From positions 62,001-126,000 of the forward strand of contig NZ_JAERTZ010000013.1 of the NCBI RefSeq assembly GCF_016746085.1: a stretch of 64,000 bases of DNA, given 5' to 3'. The stretch's first letter is position 1, and every line of letters begins with the position of its first letter. This DNA is from Zobellella iuensis (GTDB lineage Bacteria; Pseudomonadota; Gammaproteobacteria; Enterobacterales; Aeromonadaceae). The notes under the pieces are model-generated. The model was not told where the DNA came from. It ran no database searches and was given only the letters and a program-made list of their open reading frames with translations. A program made the position numbers and the translations under genes. Below are positions 33,189 through 45,371 of the stretch, piece after piece.

Positions 33189-33434
33189 TCAACCCAGGGG
33201 CAGCATCAGGGTGATTTCACAGTCGCGATGCCCGGTGTTGCCCAGCCGTTCACAAGGGGTGAATCCCAGCCCCCGGTAGCGTGCCAGCGCTTCCCCCAGG
33301 CAGGCGGTGGTTTCCTGGTAGCAGTGGCGATAGCCGAGTTGTCGGGCCTGTTCCAGCACCAGAAGTGCCAGCCGCTTGCCCGGTTCCCGTACCAGCAGGC
33401 GGGCGTGATGACGCAGCGAGGCTATCATGTCCAT
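33189..33434 (-). CDS. Small GNAT-like protein (C-terminal half of an acetyltransferase)
   Basis: An 81-residue product resembling only the C-terminal part of GNAT acetyltransferases: the acetyl-CoA-loop-like REPGKRLALLVLEQARQLG (about 16-34), YQETTACLGEALARYRGLGF (about 39-58) and a terminal strand CEITLMLPL. An in-frame stop lies eight codons upstream, so it is not part of a longer frame, yet AAGGAG sits 7 bp before the ATG. It may be a truncated remnant or a mini-GNAT; activity is doubtful. Confidence 0.6.
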   Translation of the reverse strand: MDMIASLRHHARLLVREPGKRLALLVLEQARQLGYRHCYQETTACLGEALARYRGLGFTPCERLGNTGHRDCEITLMLPLG

Positions 33435-33549
33435 GGATGACTCCTTAACTGTTGTTTATCGCAACCATATTTTTGTGGCACCGGAACGGGTGCTTGGCTG
33501 CGCCATTGGCTAACCTTAACTTCAGGCAGGATGGAAAAAGGAAAGCGCC

Positions 33550-35814
33550 ATGGACAAGGCCGGTACCCTCCCTCTGTTATTACTGCTGGCAGCCCTGCTC
33601 GCGCTGAGCGGCTGCAGCGAACTCCAGGCCCGGCTGGGCCGGCACCTGTTGCCCGAGCCGCCCGAACTGGTGGTGGAGGCGCTGCCGCCCGGCTATGATC
33701 CCGCCGCGCCCCGGCCGCCCTACGACGGTCCCCATGCCTCCCTGGTTCCCCTGGATCTGTCCGGTTTCGACTTTCCCATAGCACCGGGGCAGGTGGGTCC
33801 GGTGGATACCTCGCTCGGCCTGCAATACCCCTTCGCCTGCAACACCGAGGACTCGGATCTCGGCCAGCCGCTGGTGGACAACCGGGAAGGTATCGGCACT
33901 CCGGTGTTCGAGGAGCGGGAGGGGGTCAAGGACAAGCGAAGCCTGCTCGGCCACAGCAAGGACTGCCTGCTGCCGACCCGGCTGGATTACTTCTACAAGG
34001 TGGAGGGGCGCGACGACTTCAGGCCCTGGCCGGAGGACGACGAGCCGGAGGATCTGGCCTGGCTGGAATGGCAGGGGCAGCGGATTCCCTTCGTGCTCCG
34101 GGTGGAGCGGGGCACCATCAACCGTTTCATCTACGTGATCGCCATGCTGGCGGATCCCCGGGCGCCGGTCACCGACAGCCACAGCCCCTACTGGAACAAC
34201 AAGCTGATATACCATTTCAAGGGCGGGGTGGGCATCGGCAAGCGCCAGGGGCGCATGAGCCTGGGCAGCATTGGTTCCCGCCGCATCGAGCAGCTGGCCC
34301 AGGGCTATGCCCTGGCGGGATCCAGCGGCAACGTCACCAGCAACCACTACAACATGTGGCTGGCGGCCAACACCGCCGAACTGGTCAAGGCCCAGTTCGC
34401 GGCCCGCTACGGCCAGCCGGATTATACGGTGGGCATCGGCGGCTCGGGCGGAGCGGTGCAGCAGTACCTGATCGCCCAGAACAAGCCGGGCCTGCTCGAT
34501 GCCCTGATCCCCCAGTACAGCTACCCGGACATGATCACCCAGAGCATCTGGGCGCTGGACTGCGAACTGCTGGAGTACTACTTCGACGTGACTGCCCGGG
34601 ACAACCCGCGCTGGCAGGCCCAGGAAAACCGGGGGCTGGTGATGGGGGTGGCGGCCAGCAGCGAGGTAGAGCACGAGTTCAAGAAATACTATCGCTGGGC
34701 GCGGATGGCCGGTTTCGGACTGCGGCTGCCCAGCCTGCCGCCGGGAGCGACCGAGTGCTCCAAGAGCTGGCGAGGGCTGGCGCCCCTGACCAACAATCCC
34801 CACTATTCCCACCGGGCCCACCATTATGCGCCGGCGGTCACCAGGAAAGAGCGATTCAGCCATTGGCATGATCTGGCCTATGTCTATGGGGTGGGGGAAG
34901 ACGGTTATGCCTACCGTACCCACGACAATGTCGGGGTGCAGTATGGCCTGGATGCCCTGATCCGTGGACAGATCAGCATGGCGGAGTTTCTCCACCTCAA
35001 TGCCAACATCGGCAGCTGGAAGGCGCCGAAGGACATGGTGCAGGAAAGGCTCTGGGTGCTGACCGGTGACGACAGCCTGGCGGGGGTCTCCATCTGGAGC
35101 GACCATAACATGCAGAAAACCCCGGGCAGCCCGGTGCCGCTGCGGGTATTCGAGCGCAACCAGGTGGAGCTGGTCAAGACGGCGCCCCGCAGCCGTGGGC
35201 ACCTGGCCGCCATGGCGGCCGCCTACCGCTCCGGCCATGTGTTCCTCGGGGATATCGACATACCGGTGATCGATCTGCGCCACTATCTGGATCATGAGCT
35301 GGACATGCACCACTCCTATGCCACCCTGTCGTCCTGGCTGCGGATCCGGGCGGCCCGGGGCCGGGTGGATAACCTGGTGATCTGGCAGAGCGGCAAGCCC
35401 TATGATCCCAGCGATCGGGCCTTCGAACTGCTCGATCAGTGGCTCAGCTCCGGCCAGCGGCCGGCGGCGGCCCGGGACGCCTGCTGGACCGACCGGGGCG
35501 AGTTGATCGCCGAGGGCGAGGGGGTGTGGAACGGTGCCTGGCGGAATGATGCGGACACCGGCGCCTGCCTGGCCCATTATCCTCCCTATCGTTCGCCACG
35601 CAACGTGGCGGGCGCTCCCCTTACCGGAGATCTGTTCAAATGCGCCCTGGTGCCGGTGAACGAGGCGATAGAGCGCGGTTTTTATGGGCCCATCGAGGTG
35701 GCACCTCACAGGAGCATGCTGGAAACCATTTTCCCCGAGGGGGTGTGCGATTATCGCCGCGGTGATATGTCGCGCCCCCCGGACGCTGAGCTGGGGCTGG
35801 CTCCCGTGTTATAG
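33550..35814 (+). CDS. DUF6351-type predicted lipoprotein with alpha/beta-hydrolase features
   Basis: A 754-residue exported protein with a signal peptide and lipobox LSGC (Cys22). I recognise it as DUF6351-like; the function is not established. A G-x-S-x-G-like element GIGGSGGAVQQY places S299 at a probable nucleophile elbow, followed by a region that looks like an alpha/beta-hydrolase core; the late segment HYLDHELDMHHSY may hold other catalytic residues. Several Cys (e.g. in FACNTED, KDCLLP, ATECSK) suggest periplasmic disulfides. AAAGGA precedes the ATG. A hydrolase or esterase acting on an external substrate is an inference. Confidence 0.75.
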   Translation: MDKAGTLPLLLLLAALLALSGCSELQARLGRHLLPEPPELVVEALPPGYDPAAPRPPYDGPHASLVPLDLSGFDFPIAPGQVGPVDTSLGLQYPFACNTEDSDLGQPLVDNREGIGTPVFEEREGVKDKRSLLGHSKDCLLPTRLDYFYKVEGRDDFRPWPEDDEPEDLAWLEWQGQRIPFVLRVERGTINRFIYVIAMLADPRAPVTDSHSPYWNNKLIYHFKGGVGIGKRQGRMSLGSIGSRRIEQLAQGYALAGSSGNVTSNHYNMWLAANTAELVKAQFAARYGQPDYTVGIGGSGGAVQQYLIAQNKPGLLDALIPQYSYPDMITQSIWALDCELLEYYFDVTARDNPRWQAQENRGLVMGVAASSEVEHEFKKYYRWARMAGFGLRLPSLPPGATECSKSWRGLAPLTNNPHYSHRAHHYAPAVTRKERFSHWHDLAYVYGVGEDGYAYRTHDNVGVQYGLDALIRGQISMAEFLHLNANIGSWKAPKDMVQERLWVLTGDDSLAGVSIWSDHNMQKTPGSPVPLRVFERNQVELVKTAPRSRGHLAAMAAAYRSGHVFLGDIDIPVIDLRHYLDHELDMHHSYATLSSWLRIRAARGRVDNLVIWQSGKPYDPSDRAFELLDQWLSSGQRPAAARDACWTDRGELIAEGEGVWNGAWRNDADTGACLAHYPPYRSPRNVAGAPLTGDLFKCALVPVNEAIERGFYGPIEVAPHRSMLETIFPEGVCDYRRGDMSRPPDAELGLAPVL

Positions 35815-35844
35815 TGGCGCAAACGGGAGCCATGGAGCACTCAG

Positions 35845-36252
35845 GTGGACAATCAGCTCGAACCGCACGCCCTGCTGTGGGATGAATACAAATACCGTCA
35901 CGATCATATCTGGAAGAAGTTGTTCCAGATCACCATCGCCGTGGTGCTGCTGGGCGCCGTGCCCTACCTCAAGCCCGACATCACCCAGGTGTTGAAGGGC
36001 TGGATACTGATAGCGCCGTTGCTGGGCACGGTATTATCCCTGATCACCCTGTTTCTGATGCACTTCGAACTGACCCTGTTCGCCAAGATCGCCACCGCCC
36101 ACCGCCAGTACCAGGAGGCGCTGGGGCTGATCCGCCACGGCCGGCACCACTACTTCCGCTATCTGGTGATGACCTACGTCGGTTTCCTGTTCCTGGTCAG
36201 CGTGGCCAATGTGGCCGTGGTGCGGCTGCTGTGGCTGGGGCTGGTGGCCTGA
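35845..36252 (+). CDS. Small multi-spanning membrane protein of unknown function
   Basis: A 135-residue protein starting at a GTG with GGAG 8 bp upstream. It has a charged N-terminus (LLWDEYKYRHDHIWKKL) and three predicted membrane segments (about 26-43, 48-69 and 109-133), with a basic loop between the second and third. I do not recognise a characterised family. It lies 30 bp after the DUF6351 lipoprotein in the same direction and may be co-transcribed; its stop is 2 bp from the convergent XRE regulator. Confidence 0.7.
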   Translation: MDNQLEPHALLWDEYKYRHDHIWKKLFQITIAVVLLGAVPYLKPDITQVLKGWILIAPLLGTVLSLITLFLMHFELTLFAKIATAHRQYQEALGLIRHGRHHYFRYLVMTYVGFLFLVSVANVAVVRLLWLGLVA

Positions 36253-36253
36253 A

Positions 36254-37066
36254 TCAGAAGCAGTGCCGGGCGCGGAAGTGATGTTCCCCCGCTGCCATCT
36301 CGTTGCGAATGGCGGCGAGCACCGGCGGTGAAATCTGGCCGCCGTCCGCCTCGAAGGTGCCGCACAGCCTGAGAGTACGGCGGATGTCCACCCGGTGGCC
36401 CAGGTATTCGAACACCACCCGGGTGCAGCTGGGGATGCGCTCGCCGCTGGCCGAGGCCCCTAGGCGCAGGCCGCTCAGCCGGCCCACCCGGCTCTTGAAG
36501 GTGGGGATGAGGATGGTCTGGGTGATCTGGTTGGCGGTGAGGGACTCGTAGTCCAGCAGGAAGATGCGGTCCGCCAGCAGGTGGGCCATGCCCAGGTACT
36601 TGCTGTGGTAGACCCGCTCGCCCGGGCTCTGCTGCAACCGCTCGGTGCGCTGGTAGTAGACGCGGCCGTCCCGTTTCTCCAGGCACACCAGGTTGCGCAG
36701 TATCTTGCCCGGAAAGGCCATCGAATAGTGGTATTCGAAGTAATAGCCCAGGTACTTGTCGAGCCCCTGGGAGTTGGCCTGCAGCAGTGCCAGATGGCGG
36801 TATTCCGGATGTTCCTCCACCTCATCCCGCGGCCGGGGCCGTACCTGGATCAGCAGCTCGAACTGGCTGTGGGGCATCAGGATTTCGTGTTCCTCCACCC
36901 CGAAGAAGTCGCACAACCGGCGCAGGCTGTGGGCCGAGGGCTTGTAGCGCCCGCTCAGGTAGCGGTTGAACTGGGGCCGGTTGACCTTGAGCTTGCGGCA
37001 CACCTCGGCCACCGACTTGTAGTAGCTGCACAGCAGGCGCAGGTTCTTGGCGAAATCGTGATGCAT
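36254..37066 (-). CDS. XRE-type HTH transcriptional regulator, divergent from aspA-ansA
   Basis: A 270-residue regulator with an N-terminal lambda-repressor-like helix-turn-helix (about 5-62; VAEVCRKLKVNRPQFNRYLSG is the turn region) and a large C-terminal domain of about 200 residues with no recognised family, rich in aromatic residues. The ATG at 37066 follows GGAG; the frame running on to 37423 overlaps the aspA start and is rejected. Divergence from aspartase and asparaginase genes suggests local control, comparable to AnsR upstream of the ansAB operon in Bacillus. This is inference. Confidence 0.8.
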   Translation of the reverse strand: MHHDFAKNLRLLCSYYKSVAEVCRKLKVNRPQFNRYLSGRYKPSAHSLRRLCDFFGVEEHEILMPHSQFELLIQVRPRPRDEVEEHPEYRHLALLQANSQGLDKYLGYYFEYHYSMAFPGKILRNLVCLEKRDGRVYYQRTERLQQSPGERVYHSKYLGMAHLLADRIFLLDYESLTANQITQTILIPTFKSRVGRLSGLRLGASASGERIPSCTRVVFEYLGHRVDIRRTLRLCGTFEADGGQISPPVLAAIRNEMAAGEHHFRARHCF

Positions 37067-37413
37067 AGGGACTCCGGGAAAACTGCGCCCAGTGTACCCA
37101 AAGTCGGTTTCCTGCAACAGAGTGCGCCTGTATCTGATTGATGCAGCCAGTGCGCCAGACAGCGCCACTTTGCTACAGGGCGCCAACTTCCCCGCCGGCC
37201 CCCCTTGTTGCTGTAATAACCGCACTGAATCCAGATGCGGACAGCAGGCAGCCGGGTTCCGAACCGGTAATGGCAGGATACAGCTAAGCCGACCGTGACA
37301 TGCCAGGGATGGCATGTCCGAGCCTACAGGGATGTACTTGTGGCGTGTCGGCGTGCTGTGCCTGCCAGTACCGTTTACCGGACAGACAGACGACTTTGTG
37401 GGGATACTTCCAA
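37067..37413. other. Divergent intergenic region, XRE regulator / aspA
   Basis: A 347-bp non-coding stretch between the divergent regulator and aspA. It contains one striking palindrome (37297-37318). No clear -10/-35 pair, CRP site or FNR site could be called on either strand, so promoter positions remain open. Confidence 0.6.
37297..37318. promoter_or_regulatory. Palindromic candidate operator upstream of aspA
   Basis: Perfect 9-bp inverted repeat, GACATGCCA (37297-37305) and TGGCATGTC (37310-37318), with a 4-bp GGGA centre, about 95 bp before aspA. There is no T-run, so an operator or mRNA hairpin is more likely than a terminator. Confidence 0.5.
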
Positions 37414-38811
37414 ATGCAAACACGTAACGAATACGATCTTCTGGGCGAACAACAGGTGCCGGCCGAGGCCTGGTACGGTATCCAGACCCAGCGCGCCAAG
37501 CAGAACTTCAACATCACCGGCGTGCCCATCAGCCACTTCCCCGAACTGATCCGGGCCCTGGCCATGGTCAAGGCCGCCGCCGCCCGCGCCAACCACCAGC
37601 TCGGCCTGCTGCCCGGCCACAAGGCCGAGGCCATCGAGACCGCCTGCGCCGACATCATCCGCGGCGAGCTGCACGACCAGTTTATCGTGGATCTGATCCA
37701 GGGCGGGGCCGGCACCTCCACCAACATGAATGCCAACGAGGTGATCGCCAACCTGGCCCTGAGCAAGCTGGGGCACGAGCGCGGCCGGTACAAGGAGCTG
37801 CACCCCAACAACGACGTCAACCGCTCCCAGTCCACCAACGACGCCTATCCCACCGCCGCCCGCCTGGCCATAGTGTTCGCCGCCCAGCCGCTGAAAGAAG
37901 CCATTGCCGGCCTGCAGCACAGCCTGGCCGACAAGGGCCGGGAATTCGCCCACATCCTCAAGATGGGCCGCACCCAGTTGCAGGACGCCGTGCCCATGAC
38001 CCTGGGCCAGGAGTTCGAGGCCTTCGCCGTCAACCTGGGCGAGGAAGAGGCGCGCATCGACGATGCCTGCCGCCTGCTGTGCGAGGTCAACCTGGGCGGC
38101 ACCGCCATCGGCACCGGCATCAACGCCCATCCGCGCTACGCCCGGCTGGCGGTGAACGAGCTGGCCGACATCACCGAGCTGCCGGTGAGCCTGGCCGGCA
38201 ACCTGGTGGAAGCCACCTCCGACATGGGCGCCTTCGTCACCTTCTCCAGCGTGCTCAAGCGGCTGGCGGTCAAGCTGTCCAAGCTCAGCAACGACCTGCG
38301 CCTGCTGTCCAGCGGCCCGCGCACCGGCCTGGGCGAGATCAATCTACCAGCCATGCAGCCCGGCTCCTCCATCATGCCCGGCAAGGTCAACCCGGTGATC
38401 CCCGAGGCCATGAACCAGACCGCCTTCCAAGTCATCGGCGCCGATCTGGCGGTGACCCTGGCGGCCGAGGCCGGCCAGCTGCAGCTCAACGCCATGGAGC
38501 CGCTGATCATCTACAACCTGCTCAACAGCTGCCGCATGCTGGGCGAGGCCATCCGCATGCTGGACGAGCGCTGCGTGCGCGGCATTCAGGCCAACGAAGC
38601 CCAGTGTGCCAGCCATGTGGCGAACAGCATCGGCATCATCACCGCCCTGGTACCCCATATCGGCTACGACAATGCCAGCCGTATCGCCGGCCAGGCGCTG
38701 CTGAGTGGGGTCGGGGTGGCCGAGCTGGTGCAGAAGGAAGGGCTCTTGAGCGAGGAGCAACTGGCCGCCATCCTGAGCCCGGCGGCGATGGTCGCGCCGG
38801 TGGAGGCCTGA
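37414..38811 (+). CDS. aspA: Aspartate ammonia-lyase (aspartase)
   Basis: Converts L-aspartate to fumarate and ammonia in the cytoplasm. The 465-residue fumarase/aspartase-superfamily protein has the signature GSSIMPGKVNPVIPE (about 317-331) and the conserved GGAGTSTNMNANEVIANLA (about 97-115). Fumarase C is a close relative, but the NEYDLLGEQQVPAEAWYGIQT N-terminus (split) and the asparaginase gene 1 bp downstream favour aspartase. The ATG at 37414 was chosen; the frame from 37300 crosses the palindromic leader. Confidence 0.93.
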   Translation: MQTRNEYDLLGEQQVPAEAWYGIQTQRAKQNFNITGVPISHFPELIRALAMVKAAAARANHQLGLLPGHKAEAIETACADIIRGELHDQFIVDLIQGGAGTSTNMNANEVIANLALSKLGHERGRYKELHPNNDVNRSQSTNDAYPTAARLAIVFAAQPLKEAIAGLQHSLADKGREFAHILKMGRTQLQDAVPMTLGQEFEAFAVNLGEEEARIDDACRLLCEVNLGGTAIGTGINAHPRYARLAVNELADITELPVSLAGNLVEATSDMGAFVTFSSVLKRLAVKLSKLSNDLRLLSSGPRTGLGEINLPAMQPGSSIMPGKVNPVIPEAMNQTAFQVIGADLAVTLAAEAGQLQLNAMEPLIIYNLLNSCRMLGEAIRMLDERCVRGIQANEAQCASHVANSIGIITALVPHIGYDNASRIAGQALLSGVGVAELVQKEGLLSEEQLAAILSPAAMVAPVEA

Positions 38812-38812
38812 G

Positions 38813-39823
<1,011 letters not shown>

Positions 39824-39949
39824 GCGACAGCAGCCTGCGCAGGGCGTGACCTGCGGCTGGGCGCCCGGGTATCCGGCGGATACAATCAGGATAAGGGACC
39901 GGCACCCGGAGTGCCGGCGGGGCGAACAGACAGAGCCGAGGTAATGACC

Positions 39950-40177
39950 ATGACCATCAAGACGAAACTGACAGGCGGCGCCCTGGCCGCCGTTGTACTG
40001 CTGGGCCTGTCGGCCTGCGCCAGCATGTCCGAACGGGAACGCAACACCGCCATCGGCGCCGGCGTCGGCGGCGTGGCCGGCTCGGTGCTGACCGGCGGCA
40101 GTACCACCGGCACCATTGGCGGCGCCGTGGTGGGCGGGGTGATCGGTAACCAGATCGAGACCAAGGACAAGAAGTAA
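39950..40177 (+). CDS. osmB: OsmB-like glycine-zipper lipoprotein
   Basis: A 75-residue lipoprotein: signal peptide with lipobox LSACA, then a Gly-rich hydrophobic segment (NTAIGAGVGGVAGSVLTGGS and TIGGAVVGGVIGNQI) typical of glycine-zipper osmotically inducible lipoproteins, and a charged C-terminus. The ATG at 39950 has GAGG at good distance; an ATG at 39944 is also possible. A TACAAT hexamer (39881-39886) may be the -10 element. In E. coli osmB is induced by osmotic stress and RpoS; this is not shown here. Confidence 0.8.
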   Translation: MTIKTKLTGGALAAVVLLGLSACASMSERERNTAIGAGVGGVAGSVLTGGSTTGTIGGAVVGGVIGNQIETKDKK

Positions 40178-40192
40178 TACCCACACCGGCAC

Positions 40193-40213
40193 GGCGGGGC
40201 CCCGAGCCCCGCC
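40193..40213 (+). terminator. GC-rich hairpin after osmB
   Basis: GGCGGGGC and GCCCCGCC with a 5-nt loop, 16 bp after the stop. There is no T-run, so terminator strength is uncertain. Confidence 0.45.
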
Positions 40214-40245
40214 GCCACCTTCCTCCACGCCCTGCGGGCGGATTA

Positions 40246-40253
40246 CAGCGCAA
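40246..40253 (+). promoter_or_regulatory. candidate Ada box upstream of ada
   Basis: ACAGCGCA differs by one base from the E. coli Ada box AAAGCGCA. It lies about 45-52 bp upstream of the start site predicted from a TACAGT hexamer (40285-40290), the distance expected for activation by methylated Ada. Confidence 0.4.
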
Positions 40254-40322
40254 GAATCGGGGTGCCGGGCGGCGCCGGCGGGGCTACAGTAAGGCCATTA
40301 TCCCGGACCTAGGATCCCGCCC

Positions 40323-41405
40323 ATGAGCCGCCGCCATGCCGAAAACACCGCACACATCATCCAGGATCCCCGCTGGGCCCAGGTAGAGGCCCGGGATCCG
40401 GCCGCCGATGGCCGGTTCTGCTACGGGGTGATCACCACCGGCGTCTACTGCCGCCCCTCCTGCCCGTCGCGCCGGGCCCGGCCCGAGCACGTCCGTTTCT
40501 ACGACTCGGCCGCGGCGGCCGAGGCGGCGGGATTCCGGCCCTGCCGGCGCTGCCGCCCCGAGCAGGCGGACCCGGGCGGCCGGCAGGCGTTGGTCACGGC
40601 CCTGTGCCGCCATATCGAGCAGGCGGATCATATCCCCACCCTGGCCGAACTGGCGGCCTGGACCGGGCTCAGCCCCGGGCATCTGCAGCGCTTGTTCAAG
40701 GCCGGCACCGGACTCAGCCCCAGGGCCTATGCCCAGGCCCTGAGGGCGGAGCGGGTGCGGCGGGCGCTGGCGCGGGAGCAGAGCGTGACCGGGGCCATCT
40801 TCGAGGCCGGCTACGGCGCCGGCAGCCGTTTCTACGAGGAAGCCGACCGGCTGCTGGGCATGACCCCGGGGCGTTACCGCGCCGGCGGGGCCGGTACCGA
40901 GATCCGCTTCGCCGTCGGCCAGTGCAGCCTGGGGGCCATACTGGTGGCCATGAGCGACAAGGGCATCTGCGCCATCCTGCTGGGGGAGGATGCCGAGACG
41001 CTGTTGCGGGAGTTGCAGGAGCGTTTTCCCGCCGCCCGGCTGAGCGGTGGCGAGGCGGGGTTCGAGCAATGGGTGGCCCGGGTGGTGGGCCTGGTGGAAT
41101 GTCCCCGCCAGGGGCTGGAGTTGCCGCTCGATATCCGCGGCACCGTCTTTCAGCAAAGGGTCTGGCAGGCCCTGCGGCAGATACCGGCGGGGGAGACCAT
41201 CAGCTACGCCGAGCTGGCCCGGCGCATCGGCCAGCCGCGGGCGGTGCGGGCCGTAGCCGGGGCCTGCGCCGCCAACGCCCTGGCGGTGGCCATTCCCTGT
41301 CACCGGGTGGTGCGCACCGACGGCGGTCTGTCCGGCTACCGCTGGGGCATCGCCCGCAAGCGGCAGCTGCTGGCGCGTGAGGCGGAAGAGGAGAGCGGAG
41401 ACTGA
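40323..41405 (+). CDS. ada: Ada: methylphosphotriester sensor, AraC-type regulator and O6-methylguanine-DNA methyltransferase
   Basis: Inducer and effector of the adaptive response to alkylation. The 360-residue protein contains the N-terminal zinc domain with C43, C47, C74 and C77 (spacing 4-27-3, identical to E. coli C38, C42, C69, C72; C43 is the expected methyl acceptor), an AraC-type HTH (about 90-190) and a C-terminal methyltransferase with PCHRVV (acceptor C326). All key residues are present, so both repair activities should be intact. No alkB or alkA adjoins it here. Confidence 0.96.
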   Translation: MSRRHAENTAHIIQDPRWAQVEARDPAADGRFCYGVITTGVYCRPSCPSRRARPEHVRFYDSAAAAEAAGFRPCRRCRPEQADPGGRQALVTALCRHIEQADHIPTLAELAAWTGLSPGHLQRLFKAGTGLSPRAYAQALRAERVRRALAREQSVTGAIFEAGYGAGSRFYEEADRLLGMTPGRYRAGGAGTEIRFAVGQCSLGAILVAMSDKGICAILLGEDAETLLRELQERFPAARLSGGEAGFEQWVARVVGLVECPRQGLELPLDIRGTVFQQRVWQALRQIPAGETISYAELARRIGQPRAVRAVAGACAANALAVAIPCHRVVRTDGGLSGYRWGIARKRQLLAREAEEESGD

Positions 41406-41409
41406 GCCT

Positions 41410-41970
41410 TCAGTAAGCCCTTTCCCCCAGGTAGTTGCCGGGTGGATAGTAGTTGCACACCAGTATCAGGTGGTTGTCGCAGCTGGATGTGGCGCAGCCC
41501 AGTTCCCGGGTGGCAGGCCAGACCATCTGGGTGTAGTGGCCGACCACCGGCGCCAGCGCCCGGGTCAGCGGCTGGCCCCGGTAGTCGCGTTTTTCCTCCT
41601 CCCAGGCCCTGACCCCGTCCAGCTCGTCGTAAAAGCCCTGGGTACCCATAAACAGGTTTTCGCCAAAGCCCGAGCCCCGGCTGTGCTCCAGGGTACAGCG
41701 CCGGGCCAGTATCCCGGCCCAGCGCTCGGCCTGTTCGGTGGCGCGCGCCGACCAGCCCAGCGAAGCGGCCCCTACTTCCTCCCGAGCCCTGTTGTGGGCT
41801 TCCAGCAGGGCCCGGCGCTGGGCCTGGGTGAGGACGCCGGGACCGGGCAGTCCGGTAGCCGGCGGGGGGGCGGGCGCCATGGTCGGGGCAGGTTGGCGGA
41901 TATCCGAGGTCGCCGGGCCGCCACAGGCGGTCAGCAGCAGGGCCAGCAGGCTGAGATGGACGAGGCGCAT
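41410..41970 (-). CDS. CAP/SCP-domain lipoprotein
   Basis: A 186-residue lipoprotein: signal peptide with lipobox LLTACG (C16), a Pro/Ala-rich linker (about 24-45) and a CAP (SCP/PR-1-like) domain. CAP signatures present are HNRAREEVG, GENLFMG, GHYTQMVW and CNYYPPGNY, with Cys pairs consistent with disulfides. Bacterial CAP proteins have varied, mostly unknown roles at the envelope. The ATG at 41970 gives the signal peptide; the longer frame to 42033 runs over the valS terminator. Confidence 0.85.
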   Translation of the reverse strand: MRLVHLSLLALLLTACGGPATSDIRQPAPTMAPAPPPATGLPGPGVLTQAQRRALLEAHNRAREEVGAASLGWSARATEQAERWAGILARRCTLEHSRGSGFGENLFMGTQGFYDELDGVRAWEEEKRDYRGQPLTRALAPVVGHYTQMVWPATRELGCATSSCDNHLILVCNYYPPGNYLGERAY

Positions 41971-42018
41971 AAGGCGGCTCCACGGCAGGGATCCAGACCC
42001 TAAGTGTATCGGGCGCAA

Positions 42019-42046
42019 ATAAAAAGCGCCCATCGGCGGGCGCTTT
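42019..42046 (-). terminator. Rho-independent terminator of valS
   Basis: AAAGCGCCC (42023-42031) and GGGCGCTTT (42038-42046) form a 9-bp stem; on the minus strand a TTTTTATTT run follows. It ends the pepA-holC-valS unit. Confidence 0.85.
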
Positions 42047-42065
42047 GTGGTTCAGGAGGAGGCGA

Positions 42066-44918
<2,853 letters not shown>

Positions 44919-44922
44919 GGTG

Positions 44923-45369
44923 TTATGCGTCTTCAGTTTGGGATGGTACCGGCTCGGTGCCGAGTTCGACACCGGCCTGACGATAGGCTTTAAAGCGTGC
45001 GCGGGCCAACTGCTTGCCGGCCTCGTCGGGCGGCACGAAGTCATACAGCCGGTTGAAGCGTCGGGCGAAGGCCGGGGCTTCCGGTGCCAGGTTGATCAGC
45101 ACCGGCCTGCCGCCGTGGGGGGCCTGCCAGCTGATCACCACCGGCGCCCCCTGGCGGGGCCCTTCGCCCTGCAGATTATGGGCCACGAAACTGTCCGGTG
45201 ACTGCTGCCACAGCCGTTCGTCCAGGGCTTCGGCCTGGGCCCGATCGGCGGTGTGGATGAACACCCCCTGTCCCTGGCGGTAGCAGTCGGTGGCGAGCTT
45301 GCATGCCCACCACAGTTGTACTTCGGGGCCGGCGTCGTCCGGCAACAGGTAAAAACAGCCCTGGCTCAT
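44923..45369 (-). CDS. holC: DNA polymerase III chi subunit
   Basis: Clamp-loader accessory subunit that connects the replicase to SSB. The 148-residue sequence has the family start [22 protein letters not shown] (split around residues 4-25) and the segment [26 protein letters not shown]. The ATG at 45369 is preferred; a GTG at 45375 that overlaps the pepA stop (GTGA) is an alternative. valS starts 4 bp after its stop. Confidence 0.93.
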   Translation of the reverse strand: MSQGCFYLLPDDAGPEVQLWWACKLATDCYRQGQGVFIHTADRAQAEALDERLWQQSPDSFVAHNLQGEGPRQGAPVVISWQAPHGGRPVLINLAPEAPAFARRFNRLYDFVPPDEAGKQLARARFKAYRQAGVELGTEPVPSQTEDA

Positions 45370-45371
45370 GC

